Shown: positions 40,854-51,100 of the stretch, in pieces
Position numbering within the stretch: position 1 is the first letter of the stretch
Layout of the letters: every line of letters starts with the position of its first letter
NCBI GenBank assembly: GCA_964036045.1
Contig: OZ038379.1
Location: 113,096,611 to 113,160,610, forward strand
Reading direction: 5' to 3'
DNA: 64,000 bases
From: Eutreptiella sp. 'Long Island Sound 2002'
Lineage: Eukaryota; Euglenozoa; Euglenophyceae; Eutreptiales; Eutreptiaceae
Notes under the pieces: model-generated
Told to the model about the DNA's origin: nothing
The model's database searches: none
What the model saw: only the letters and a program-made list of their open reading frames with translations
Position numbers and translations under genes: made by a program

Positions 40854-42675
40854 TGAAGCCGGTTCGGACCCCCGTGGCCATCTTGGGGTCACTTGGGGTG
40901 TGTATCTATGTGCTGGCAAGCCGCCATTGGCTGATATGATACTCTCCCATCCACCTGAGCTAACCCGATGTGATAGTGTGATAGGTTTGGCCATTCCGGC
41001 TATGAGCGGCCATATTCAGTACCGAGGCACCGCCAGCGGAGATTTATATATCGGATCATCAGGAATCAACAGGGTTTTATCATCGTAATGTTTCCGTAAT
41101 TTTTCAGCCTTTCGTTCTGATGGTCAATGTATCGGCGACTGTCAGTTGGCTCGCGCTTTTGCGTTAACCGATTGGTTAACTGTTATTTCCAGATATTTTG
41201 GCGGATACTCCGTTGAAGGGTCAGATTTCATCAGCAAAGGGTTCGTTGCTTCCGCAATTTTCTAAATAAGCACTCGAAATTTTAATCTGAATTTTTCGCG
41301 ATGTCGAAATCGGATTTTCGACTTCGACATCGCCGCACTTGATTTGGACTTCTTCGAGTGGTCATACTCCTTTCCCTATGCCCGAATCAGGTTTCCCTTA
41401 TACTTGCCACCCATTTGACTTGGAGATATAAGGGAAACAAAAGTGAATCGTGGGACCACTTTGAAGGACCATATCTACGCGCGAGTGTGAGGAAAGAGAA
41501 TAAGGAAGGTTGGGTTGCAAACGCCTTGGTCTCAACTTAATTTAGGAAGCATCAAACGCCTTTGGTGTGTACACATGCCCGATATAGCAAGGGATAATGG
41601 TCAAGAGGGTATAAAGTGATATATAACTCTTGGACCGTGCAACCGAACATTTTATTGTGACTTTCGAGTGTACCGCATGAGTGTTGGGGTTGCATAGCAA
41701 CTTTCCTTGGGTTCCTACGTATTTTTGACGTGAAGTTACGTCAATGGAGAGACATGGCATATCATGGTGGGAGCCATATTTTGAGGGTATGTGTTGTATG
41801 CATGGTATATGTTTGATATGCTCACGCCCATGTTATATATCTTCGTGTGGCCGAAGAGATGGGGAGCCATACGTGACAAGGGCTTTGCCCATGTCCCAAA
41901 TGTGGAATTCAAAGCGCTAGACCAAGTCTACCGCGTATGTATTGCTCATGGTATGTTTGACAAAGAGATCCATGGGTGCACTCCCATTTTCATGGGGCAT
42001 GTAGATATTAGTTGCAAAGGTATCTCCATGCGCCCGATTGGGGATCCAAGTGGGGGAATTGTTCGCAAGTGGTTCCAATCATTTGTGTATTGAATCATGT
42101 GCGGATATCATGGGTGAGCATAGAGATATACTATCATGACAACTTTGTATTTGGTCATATTTTCATGTTTTTGACCTCAATTTTGCTCATTTTTGCGTTT
42201 TGTGTACTTATCTGGTCAGCAAACAGCAAGAAGCCTATGGAGAATCGAACCAAGGTATGTTGTTCATATGTTGGCATATGCTTTGGAGTTGAACACCACC
42301 ATATACCGGATTGCGTACTCCATTTGGCTTGGCGCACGAGAGATTACAAGAATTGGTCTCAAAATCATGGGCTGACTTGGGCAGTGCGTGGCGCCCATAT
42401 CCGAAGGGGTTTCGATGGTAAAGTGGGGATGTACATGGGCATTGACCTTTGGTCTCTATCCTCCATGAATACTAGACTTCGATTCCATGCATGCTTTGAG
42501 CCTTCGGATAAGTGGTAACTTCAATTTTGAGCACATATGTGATATATGGCCAATACGGTGTGAATTGGCAGTTTTTTGGCATGTTATGAGTTCAAACTCA
42601 TAGGTCATTTCTCTAAGCCCATTCGACTGCAGGTCCAACCAAGGTTATGTCAGGGTAGGGCATGGTCCTGAGTGC
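40854..42675 (+). repeat. 3' LTR of copy A, truncated by copy B
   Basis: Starts TGAAGCC and follows the 30024 LTR closely (it shares AATAAGGAAGGTTGG, where B LTRs have GTAAGGAAGGTTGCG). It stops after CCTGAGTGC, where B's 5' LTR begins. Confidence 0.85.
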
Positions 42676-45029
42676 TGAAGCCGGTTCGGACCCCCGTGGC
42701 CATCTTGGGGTCACTTGGGGTGTGTATCTATGTGCCGGCAAGCCGCCATTGGCTGATATGATACTCTCCCATCCACCTGATCTAACCCGATGTGATAGTG
42801 TGATAGGTTTGGCCATTCCGGCTATGAGCGGCCATATTCAGAACCGAGGCGCTGCCAGCGGAGATTTATATATCAGAATATCAGGAATCAACAGGGTTTT
42901 ATTATCATAATGTTTCCGTAATTTTTCAGCCTTTCGTTCTGATAGTCAATGTATCGGCGACTGGCAGTTGGCTCGCGACTTTGCGTTAACCGATTGGTTA
43001 ACTGTTATTTCCAGATATTTTGACGGATATTCCGTTGAAGGGTCAGATCTCATCAGCAAAGGGTTCGTTGCTTCCGCAATTCTCTAAATAAGCACTCGAA
43101 ATTTTAATCAGAATTTTTCGCGATGTCGAAATCGGATTTTCGACTTCGACATCGCCGCACTTGATTTGGACTTCTTCGAGTGGTCATACTCCTTTCCCTA
43201 TGCCCGAATCAGGTTTCCCTTATACTTGCCACCCAGTTGACGTGGAGATATAAGGGAAACAAAAGCGAATCGTGGGACCACTTTGAAGGACCATATCTAC
43301 GCGCGAGTGTGAGGAAAGAGAGTAAGGAAGGTTGCGTTGCAAGCGCATTGGTCTCAAGTTAATTTAGGAAGCATCAAACGCCTTTGGTGTGTACACATGC
43401 CCGGTGTAGCAAGGAATAATGGTCAAGAGGGTATAAAGTGATATATAACTCTTGGACCGTGCAACCGAACATTTTATTGTGACTTTCGAGTATACCGCAT
43501 GAGTGTTGGGGTTGCATAGCAACTTTCCTTGGGTTCCTACGTATTTTGAACGTGAAGTTATGTCAATGGAGGGACATGGCATATCATGGTGGGAGCCATA
43601 TTTTGAGGGTATGTGTTGTATGCATGGTATATGTTTGATATGCTCACGCCCATGTTATATATCTTCGTGTGGCCGAAGAGATGGGGAGCCATACGTGACA
43701 AGGGCTTTGCCCATGTCCCAATTGTGGAATTCAAAGCGCTAGACCAAGTCTACCGCGTATGTATTGCTCATGGTATGTTTGACAAAGAGATCCATGGGTG
43801 CACTCCCATTTTCATGGGGCATGTAGATATTAGTGGCGAAGGTATCTCCATGCGCCCGATTGGGGATCCAAGTGGGGGAATTGTTCGCAAATGGTTTCAA
43901 TCATTTGTGTATTGAATCATGAGCGGATATCATGGGTGAGCATAGAGATATACTATCATGACAACTTTGTATTTTGACATATTTTCGTGTTTTTGACCCC
44001 ATTTTATGCTCATTTTTGTGTTTTATGTGCTCAACTGGTCGGCTAACAGCAAAGTGCCTAGAGATCCGTGAACTATGGTATGTTGCTCATATGTTGGCAT
44101 ATGCTTCGGTGTTGCACCTCACCATATGCCGGATCACGTAGTCACTTAGGCTTGGCACACGAGGCCTCACAAAATTAGGTCTCAAATTCATGAGTTGACT
44201 TGTGAAGCATGTCATGTACATAACCGGAGGAGTTTCGGAGCCAATGATAGGATATTCTTGGGCATGGACCTTTGGTCTATATCACCCTTGTATATTACTT
44301 TCCGGTTGGACATATGCATGGAGCATTTGGATATTTGCCGTATGCATTTTTGAGTATATAATTGACTTTTGGGCATAATGGTGTGATTTGCCTGATTTTG
44401 CCATGTTGTGAGGTCAACATCATGGGGCAGTTCTCCAAGCCCAATCGACTCCAAGTCCAACCAAGGTTATATCAGGGTAGGGCATGGTCCTGAGTGCCAC
44501 TCTAGGCCATGACACGCCACCTCCCCTATTGGGCTAGGATTTATAGGCTTGGGAGTGAACACATTTTTGGGGTTTGTGTAGTGACTTGTGACACATGGCA
44601 TTCAGCCATCTCATTTGACCTGGTTCAGGGCAATATGTTGGTGAGTCAAGGGAAGGTCTTGAGTCCAGGGAATGAGGGGTTTATGGCTGTGAATGTGTAT
44701 GTATACCTCTTTCCCCAACTTTGCTTTATTTGTGTTCATATGCCAATTTCAGGGCTTTCTTCCTTGGTGCAATTCTTGTACATGCCCGCCACCGTGGGAA
44801 TACCGGTGTGCTGAACGAGAGCCCGCAGCCTGATTTGGATTGTGAATTGGGTTATTGCTGTACTTGTGGGATCTGGTTGCCATTCAGGGTTGAAGGAGGA
44901 TTTTATTTTCTATATTTTTGGATTTGGACCCTGGAAATTGAGGAATGCAATCGTTGATCCGGAGTAAATCAGCAGGGGTTACTGGCGGAAGGGGCACAGC
45001 GGGGGCCGGTCCTGGTAGGGACCTTCTTT
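42676..45029 (+). repeat. 5' LTR of copy B
   Basis: 2,354 bp, TGAAGCC to CCTTCTTT. The TATA region reads GGATTTATAGGC, weaker than in copy A. It contains the 11-bp inverted repeat and a 100-codon open frame (43613-43915) kept in all four LTRs. Confidence 0.85.
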
Positions 45030-48000
45030 ATGGTAGCAGAGGCTTACCTGCTGCCCCTACCAACCGCCGACCCGGGGACTTGGGCCCTTATGAGCCCTGC
45101 CCAAGTACGCCCCGGGTGCGTATTGTGGACTCGGTGGAGACCACGCCGGAGATTGGAGCCATAGAAGGACCGAGACGTTCAAGAGCATGGCGAACTCCGG
45201 AAGTTGAAGCCCGAAGAGAAGAACGACACTCGGGAAGAGGAGGACGTGACATGGAGGACCTGGTCTCCATGTGTGAGCGTCGCTGCCGAAAGGCATGCAA
45301 CCTCCGCTCCGCCGCGGAGGACTCTGATGAGGCTTGCCATTCAGGCAGCAGTGGAGGACGGGCCCGGCGCTACAGGAAGCGCGGGTCACCCAAGTCCGCG
45401 GCAAGGGACGCCGGGGCTATGGACACGGACCCCAGCCCGGTCAGGCTGTGGGAATCCGAGGGGCACTCCGAGGGCTATCGGACAGCCTACGAGCCACCTT
45501 CGGAGCCAGAGATGTCCGCGCCGATCGCCAGGGCGCATACGGCCCCCGAGCCCGCCCTGAAGCACGACGCCGAGGGCTTGGAGAGGCCGGCAAGGGCCCG
45601 GACGGCACCTGTGCCCCGGCACACGGGACCAGAGACGGACGCCATAGGCGATACGCCTATGGGTGATGAATCTGAGGTGCCGGGAACTGCGAGATGCGCT
45701 GAATCCGGCGGAAAGCACGCTGCATGCCACTGTGAGCACGTGTCCTTCCTCATGGGCAAGTACCCGAAGATGGGGATGGACGCCATCGTGCGTCACCTTG
45801 ACCGCCTGGACAACGCCAAGGACGCTCTAGAGGAGGACGTCGCGGGGATCCTGGACGACCAGTCGGCCGCGGAGAACCACATGGAGGAGCTGCGAGCGGA
45901 TCAGGCCCGGTACCGGGAGAATCTGGAGCTGGCCCTGCAGAAGCAGCAGCAAGTGGTGGACAGCCTCCTCCACTTAGTGGAGGACATGTCGGGACGCCTG
46001 AAAAGGCTAGAGGAGCGACAGCCCCTCGCCTCGGGTCCGGAGCTCCCGGCAAAGCCGGCCGCGGTAGAGCTGGTGGAGCGGGTTAAGACCCTCACGAGCG
46101 CCATGGAGAAACCCATGGGCGGCCCTGCAGAGGCACCATACGCGCCTCCGCGTGTTGACCCGGGTGCGCTGCCGTTTGTTCCCCTGTTCAGCGAGTCCAC
46201 AATGCTCGGGGAACACACGGCACCGGCTGGGTCCATGCGGGAAGGGCACGTAACCACGGACCCGAGGAGCCTGACGGTGCAGATGTCCCATGCCGCCCAG
46301 GATGTACCGCTCACGACGAATATGGCAGTCTATGCGGAAGAGAAGATCGAGATCCAGAACCAGACCATGCAGGGGCGAACCATGGGAAGCGCCAACGGAC
46401 ATGGTCGAGGCCATCCAAGCGGAAACCTGTGGGCGAAGGATCCCAATACGGGGATATGGACGGCCGATGGGGCAAATCCTTCCCGCATTCCAAACCCCAT
46501 GGGTTCAGGCCCAACTGGACCGCACTCCATGGAGGAGAGGGATGTACGGGGGGTGTACTCACACCCCCCGGCCACAGGTGGTATCCGTCTCGGTGGAGTG
46601 GTGGCTGGAGACGTCGGAGACGCCATCCGGATTGACGACCTCAGGGGAATCAAAATCCCCTATTACGACGGGAACCCGTCCAACCTGGATGACTTCATCC
46701 TGGACTGGGAGGATTTCGCCGAGGAGGTCGTCGGCGAGATGCGGGGAGCGCCGCGGGATAAGTGGGTATGCCGGACATTCCCACACCGCCTGGCGCAGGA
46801 CCTGAAGGAGGAGCTGCGGGATCAGATCCGGGAAGGACTGATCAGGACGGAGCAGGCCTGCCTCCAGTGGTTGGAGGATGAGGAGCGGGTGGACGCTCCG
46901 AATCAGAAGCTGGAGGACCTGTGGTCCATTCCACTGCCGCTGGACCGCGCTGAGTTGCGGGTCCGGGAGTGGAACCGGTATCTGCGGAAGTACCGCAGAT
47001 GCCTCAAGCTGGTGGAGGATTGGAACGAGGCCAGCGAGATCCGCCACCTCCTGAAGGACGTCCTCCCCGGCAGGTGGAAGCGGAGAGTGGAGGACGAGGA
47101 GAAGAAGCGCGCCAAGAGACGGGTGGCGGTGAGGATCATGGCGGCGGAGGATACCCATGCGGGTATCATGGAGTTCTTCAGGAGGAACCTGGGCGAACCC
47201 GACCGGATGTTGGGACTGAAGAACGCCGTGTACGTGGAGGTGTTCGGAGACTCCATGGGGCAAAGGTTGCTGCGCCTCAACAACGTGGAGTGGAGGCGCG
47301 GGGAGCCGCTGAGGATGCAAGTCATCTTCGCCCGCATGAGCCTGGACGAGATCGTGAAGTACATCACGGTGGAGTTGAAGCTCAATGCGAAGAACGAGGC
47401 CCACGTGCAGGATCGACATGGCCATGGACAACGAGGTCACCGAGAAGACCGTCATCAACGGGAGATCCAGGAGGACACGGCCAACTCTGCGGAGGATGGT
47501 AGTGGAAGTGGTCAAGATCACTGGTCCCGGGGGGATCACGAGGAGGCCCACTTCTTCGCGTTTGTGGCGCACAACGTGAGGAACAATGGGCAGGATCGGT
47601 CCAGATGGAGCCAGGTGGGACCCAAGAAGGGCAAAGAGCCAAGGAGGATCGGAAACCCACCGCTCTCGTTCCGAGAGTACAGGTCTCAGCACGACGGATG
47701 CTGGGTCTGTTATGGCAAGGGAAACAACCATGCACACGACCATCGTCAGTGCAAGGTGTATGAGGCGGACAAGAAGGCCTACTTCGCCGCCCACCCCGAG
47801 AAGAAGCCCAAGGAGCAGCGGATTTCCGATTGGAAGGCGAAGGGCGGAGACGGGGGAAAAGGCCAAGGCAAAGGCCAAGGAAAAGGCGGAGGAAGAGGCT
47901 ATGGTGGTGGACCTGGTCAAGACCGACGAGTGAGGTCGATCGAGGAGGTTGCTGAGGACATGTTGAGGACGTTGGAGGAACTCAAGGCCCAGCAACGTGG

Positions 48001-48055
48001 AGGACAAAGTCCTGGCGGATCGCAGCCGGAAGGGGCTGCGGGAAGCCAAGTCTAG
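44945..48055 (+). CDS. gag: Gag of Ty3-type chromovirus, copy B
   Basis: 1,036 aa as read from the ATG inside the LTR; a later start (about 45251 or 45419) is possible. The N-terminal third is Arg/Pro/Glu-rich and probably disordered. A helical region with heptads (LDRLDNAKDALEEDVAGIL, YRENLELALQKQQQVVDSLL) follows at about residues 280-350. The capsid-like part runs from IKIPYYDGNPSNLDDFILDW through EEVVGEMRGAPRDKW, the Ty3/gypsy Gag core. Near residue 917 is a zinc knuckle CWVC...HDHRQC, spaced CX2CX8HX4C and so longer than usual, then a Gly/Lys-rich tail. The frame ends in UAG, directly continuous with Pol. It forms the particle and packages RNA by family role. Confidence 0.85.
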   Translation: MQSLIRSKSAGVTGGRGTAGAGPGRDLLYGSRGLPAAPTNRRPGDLGPYEPCPSTPRVRIVDSVETTPEIGAIEGPRRSRAWRTPEVEARREERHSGRGGRDMEDLVSMCERRCRKACNLRSAAEDSDEACHSGSSGGRARRYRKRGSPKSAARDAGAMDTDPSPVRLWESEGHSEGYRTAYEPPSEPEMSAPIARAHTAPEPALKHDAEGLERPARARTAPVPRHTGPETDAIGDTPMGDESEVPGTARCAESGGKHAACHCEHVSFLMGKYPKMGMDAIVRHLDRLDNAKDALEEDVAGILDDQSAAENHMEELRADQARYRENLELALQKQQQVVDSLLHLVEDMSGRLKRLEERQPLASGPELPAKPAAVELVERVKTLTSAMEKPMGGPAEAPYAPPRVDPGALPFVPLFSESTMLGEHTAPAGSMREGHVTTDPRSLTVQMSHAAQDVPLTTNMAVYAEEKIEIQNQTMQGRTMGSANGHGRGHPSGNLWAKDPNTGIWTADGANPSRIPNPMGSGPTGPHSMEERDVRGVYSHPPATGGIRLGGVVAGDVGDAIRIDDLRGIKIPYYDGNPSNLDDFILDWEDFAEEVVGEMRGAPRDKWVCRTFPHRLAQDLKEELRDQIREGLIRTEQACLQWLEDEERVDAPNQKLEDLWSIPLPLDRAELRVREWNRYLRKYRRCLKLVEDWNEASEIRHLLKDVLPGRWKRRVEDEEKKRAKRRVAVRIMAAEDTHAGIMEFFRRNLGEPDRMLGLKNAVYVEVFGDSMGQRLLRLNNVEWRRGEPLRMQVIFARMSLDEIVKYITVELKLNAKNEAHVQDRHGHGQRGHREDRHQREIQEDTANSAEDGSGSGQDHWSRGDHEEAHFFAFVAHNVRNNGQDRSRWSQVGPKKGKEPRRIGNPPLSFREYRSQHDGCWVCYGKGNNHAHDHRQCKVYEADKKAYFAAHPEKKPKEQRISDWKAKGGDGGKGQGKGQGKGGGRGYGGGPGQDRRVRSIEEVAEDMLRTLEELKAQQRGGQSPGGSQPEGAAGSQV
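45031..45042 (+). other. primer-binding site, copy B
   Basis: TGGTAGCAGAGG, one base after the LTR end; complementary to initiator tRNA-Met with acceptor AGCAGAG. It lies inside the long gag frame. Confidence 0.75.
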
Positions 48056-48110
48056 AGGAGCCCCCACGGGAGTGGGACCTCGGAGGTCTCTCCTCCGGAA
48101 ATCAGTGGAA
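48053..48110 (+). promoter_or_regulatory. gag-pol readthrough site (UAG plus hairpins)
   Basis: UAG at 48053-48055 with Pol continuing in the same frame. Seven to eight nt downstream, CCCAC-GGGA-GTGGG can form a hairpin; GACCT-CGG-AGGTC and CGGAGG/CCTCCG follow as competing stems. The block is identical in copy A (35392-35449). It resembles gammaretroviral stop readthrough. Confidence 0.6.
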
Positions 48111-51100
48111 TCCCAGAGAAAGCGAAGGCACATCGGGTGCCGAAGAAGGCTCTGGAAGAGCCAAAACCACTGAGCTTCGCCACTCCCAACCCCTGGAGCG
48201 CCCTGCCAAGGGAAGTACATGTGGGTACGGGACATGGCAAGAAGGAAGGAGCGACCACGGAGAGCCCCGTGGACGGGCAAGACCAACCCAAGATCTACAC
48301 CATCCGTGACCATACCCTTGAAGTCCTGATGCACCCGGACGTGCTAGAGTTGCATGCCGTGAGAGTCGTCCATACACCTCATGGCGACGAGCGGCAGTTG
48401 CACTTGAAAGTGCGAGTACGGTGCGGACGAGAGGAGAAGGTGGTGGATGTGTTGGTGGATACAGGTGCCCAGGTGAGCCTGGTCCGGAGAGGGTTGTTCA
48501 AGGAGGAATTCCTGCAGCCCAGCCGGAGACCGGTCCGCCTGAAGGTCGCCAATGGAGAGATCATGGGTGGTGGTACCCATGAGGCCACTATCAGTATGGA
48601 ATTCTGGGAACATGAGCGCTTGAACCGCCCTGATCAGGCGAAGAGAAGCACTCTATCCGGGAACTTCTACGTGGCCGACATTACCGATTGGGATATGATC
48701 ATGGGGTACGACTTCATGGTGGCCAACGCCATTGGAGCCCTTCCCCATCGCGCAACGCTGGTCCGGGAGGACGATGAATGCCTCACATGGCTGTCCACGG
48801 ACTATGCATGCGGGTCATCCCAATGGAATTCTGAGGAAGAGGATCGGATCGTCCGAGCGGTGCAAGCTGTGGGTGCCAAGTCCAGAGGAGACCGCGGAGT
48901 TCAGCTCACGGAGTATGGAATGGCGCCGCAGGTGTACGACAGGATGGTCCAGACGCTGGGAGCCGAAGCGCCCGAGACGGACGTCTTCGCTTCCCGGGAT
49001 GCCCCACTTCTGCGGAAGTGTAGGAGGCATTGGCATCGAGGAGACTCAGCCTGGCACAGGCATTGGGGTTTGAAGGAGTGGGGGCCCATGTATTGGCATG
49101 GCTCCCTGGATAACACCAGACGTACGGTGGAGAAGATCATCGCGGATAGGGCGAAGGGGATCCTGGTCATAACCGGCATAGGATCCACCCCATGTCCGCT
49201 GGAGGGTCTCAAGTCGACGCTGGACTCCATCACCCTGAACGAGATGTCATTCGGGCCAGAGGAGGGGTTGTTCATCGACGCCAAGGGTGTATCAATGCCC
49301 TCCCCGGGTCAAGCGTGGGGTACCAAGGCTTTCCTGGTGGATGGGGCGCAAGCCCAGCCCACGGGTGATGAAGCATTCATCCGTAGGGTGGAGGCGGTGC
49401 CCATGAAGGTCATGTTTGAGCCCAAGGAGGGGACGGATCAGCCAATTGATGGAGTTGACGTCCTGTCCCACGCCGAGATCGACGACGTCGTCAACTACAT
49501 GCGGATGGGGATGCACGACCGGGTGGCAGCCAAGAAGAGGCGGGCCATGGTCACATCTCCGCATTGGTGGGATAACAAGATGTTGGTCACCGGCAGGTAC
49601 GAGAAGGATGAGTTCGTGGCGAGGGTCATGGATCACATCGCGGACCAATATGATGGTCCGGTTGGGTCGGACCCACCAACATGGGATTTTCCAAGAATGG
49701 GTGTCGATAGCGACAGTCCCCAGCCCGAGGCCGCAAATTTTCGAAGATTATCGGTTGGAAGCATGCCCCACGACGATGCAGACGGCATATCGGACGAGGA
49801 GAAGTCGGAATCGGACCCAGAAGAGGCCTATACCGCAGTGCGGTCGGTTGTGTCTATACCGAAGCAAGCGGCTGAAGAGGCCCAGGAGAACCCGAAGGTC
49901 GCCGAGCTGAAGGAGAGGCTGATCAAGGCCTATCCGCGGCTATTCAGTGGCGTCGCCAACAAGAACCCTCCAGATCGCGGGAGGTTTGGTACAGCGAAGA
50001 TCAAGCTGAAGCCGAACCCGAAGATCTATCGTCATCGGGAGTACCAACTTCAGGGCGATCGGGCTGAGGCCATGAAGAAGCTGTTGGCCGAGTTCATTGA
50101 GCGTGGGTGGATCGAACCCTCCGACAGTGAGTGGGCCAGCCCAGCCTTCATCGTGCCCAAGAAGGAGAAGGGCGAGTGGAGGTTGGTGGTTGATTACAGA
50201 GGTTTGAACGAGCAGACCGAGCACGACTCGTACTCGCTCCCCCTGATCGACTCCATCCTCCAAAAGCAACAGAAAAAGCGGATTTTCACGGTGTTGGACC
50301 TGAAACACGGTTACCACCAGATGCCGCTACACCCGGACTCCAGGCCCTGTACAGCGATGTCGACGCCGCTGGGGCCCATGCAGTGGAAAGTGGTGCCTAT
50401 GGGCGCCAAGAATGGCAACGCCGCTTTCCAGCGCATGATGGAGGACCTACTCGGTCCTGTCCGGGACTGTGCCGATCCCTTCGTGGATGATATCATCATC
50501 GGGTCCGGCACGGAGAACATGACTGAGGGCGAGCTCATCGACGCGCATGAGAAGGATCTGCGCCGAGTGCTCAGCGAGTTGGACAAGCACAACATGGTGT
50601 GCAAGCCCACCAAAGCCTCACTCTTCGTGAAGGAAGTGGAGTTCGCGGGTCACGTGGTTGGTCACGGGCAACGCCGTCCCATGCCTGGGAAGCTGGCGTC
50701 CCTGCACCACTGGGAGAAGCCCCAAACCATCAGCGAACTCCGATCCTTCATGGGGTTCTGCAACTACTATTCGGGCTACGTCCGGATGTATGCAGAACTG
50801 TCGGGGCCGCTGCACAAGATGCTGCAAGTGGGCAAGTTCGATGGCCGGAAGGGGAGCAAGAAGAAGCTTGCCTGGACCCCTGAGGCTGAGGATGCGTTCA
50901 ACAGCCTGAAGGAGCGACTCCTGGGGCAGTTGGGGCTGTTCCTGGTGGACCCGGACAAGGGATTCGTGCTCCGGACAGACGCCTCGGATTATGCCGTGGG
51001 GGCAGTCCTCGAGCAAGTCCGGGACGACGGGTCACACGTACCCGTAGCGTTTTGGAGTCGGATCCTGGCCGAGGGCCAACGCCGCACATGGACCGCGAGG

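Larger units (their letters stand above)
30024..42675 (+). mobile_element. Ty3-type chromovirus copy A (broken)
   Basis: 5' LTR 30024-32378, gag and pol remnants 32294-40459, polypurine tract 40843-40853, and a 3' LTR cut at 42675 by copy B. The rest of its 3' LTR appears to survive as the right end of the last LTR. Confidence 0.85.

Noticed and set aside
12292-48055. Alternative genetic code with UAA/UAG as Gln
   Set aside because: The 1,421-codon RT frame has no in-frame UAA/UAG and the 2,725-codon copy B frame has exactly one, at the gag/pol border; a reassigned code would place many. The UAG is better read as a recoding site, and the other stops as decay.
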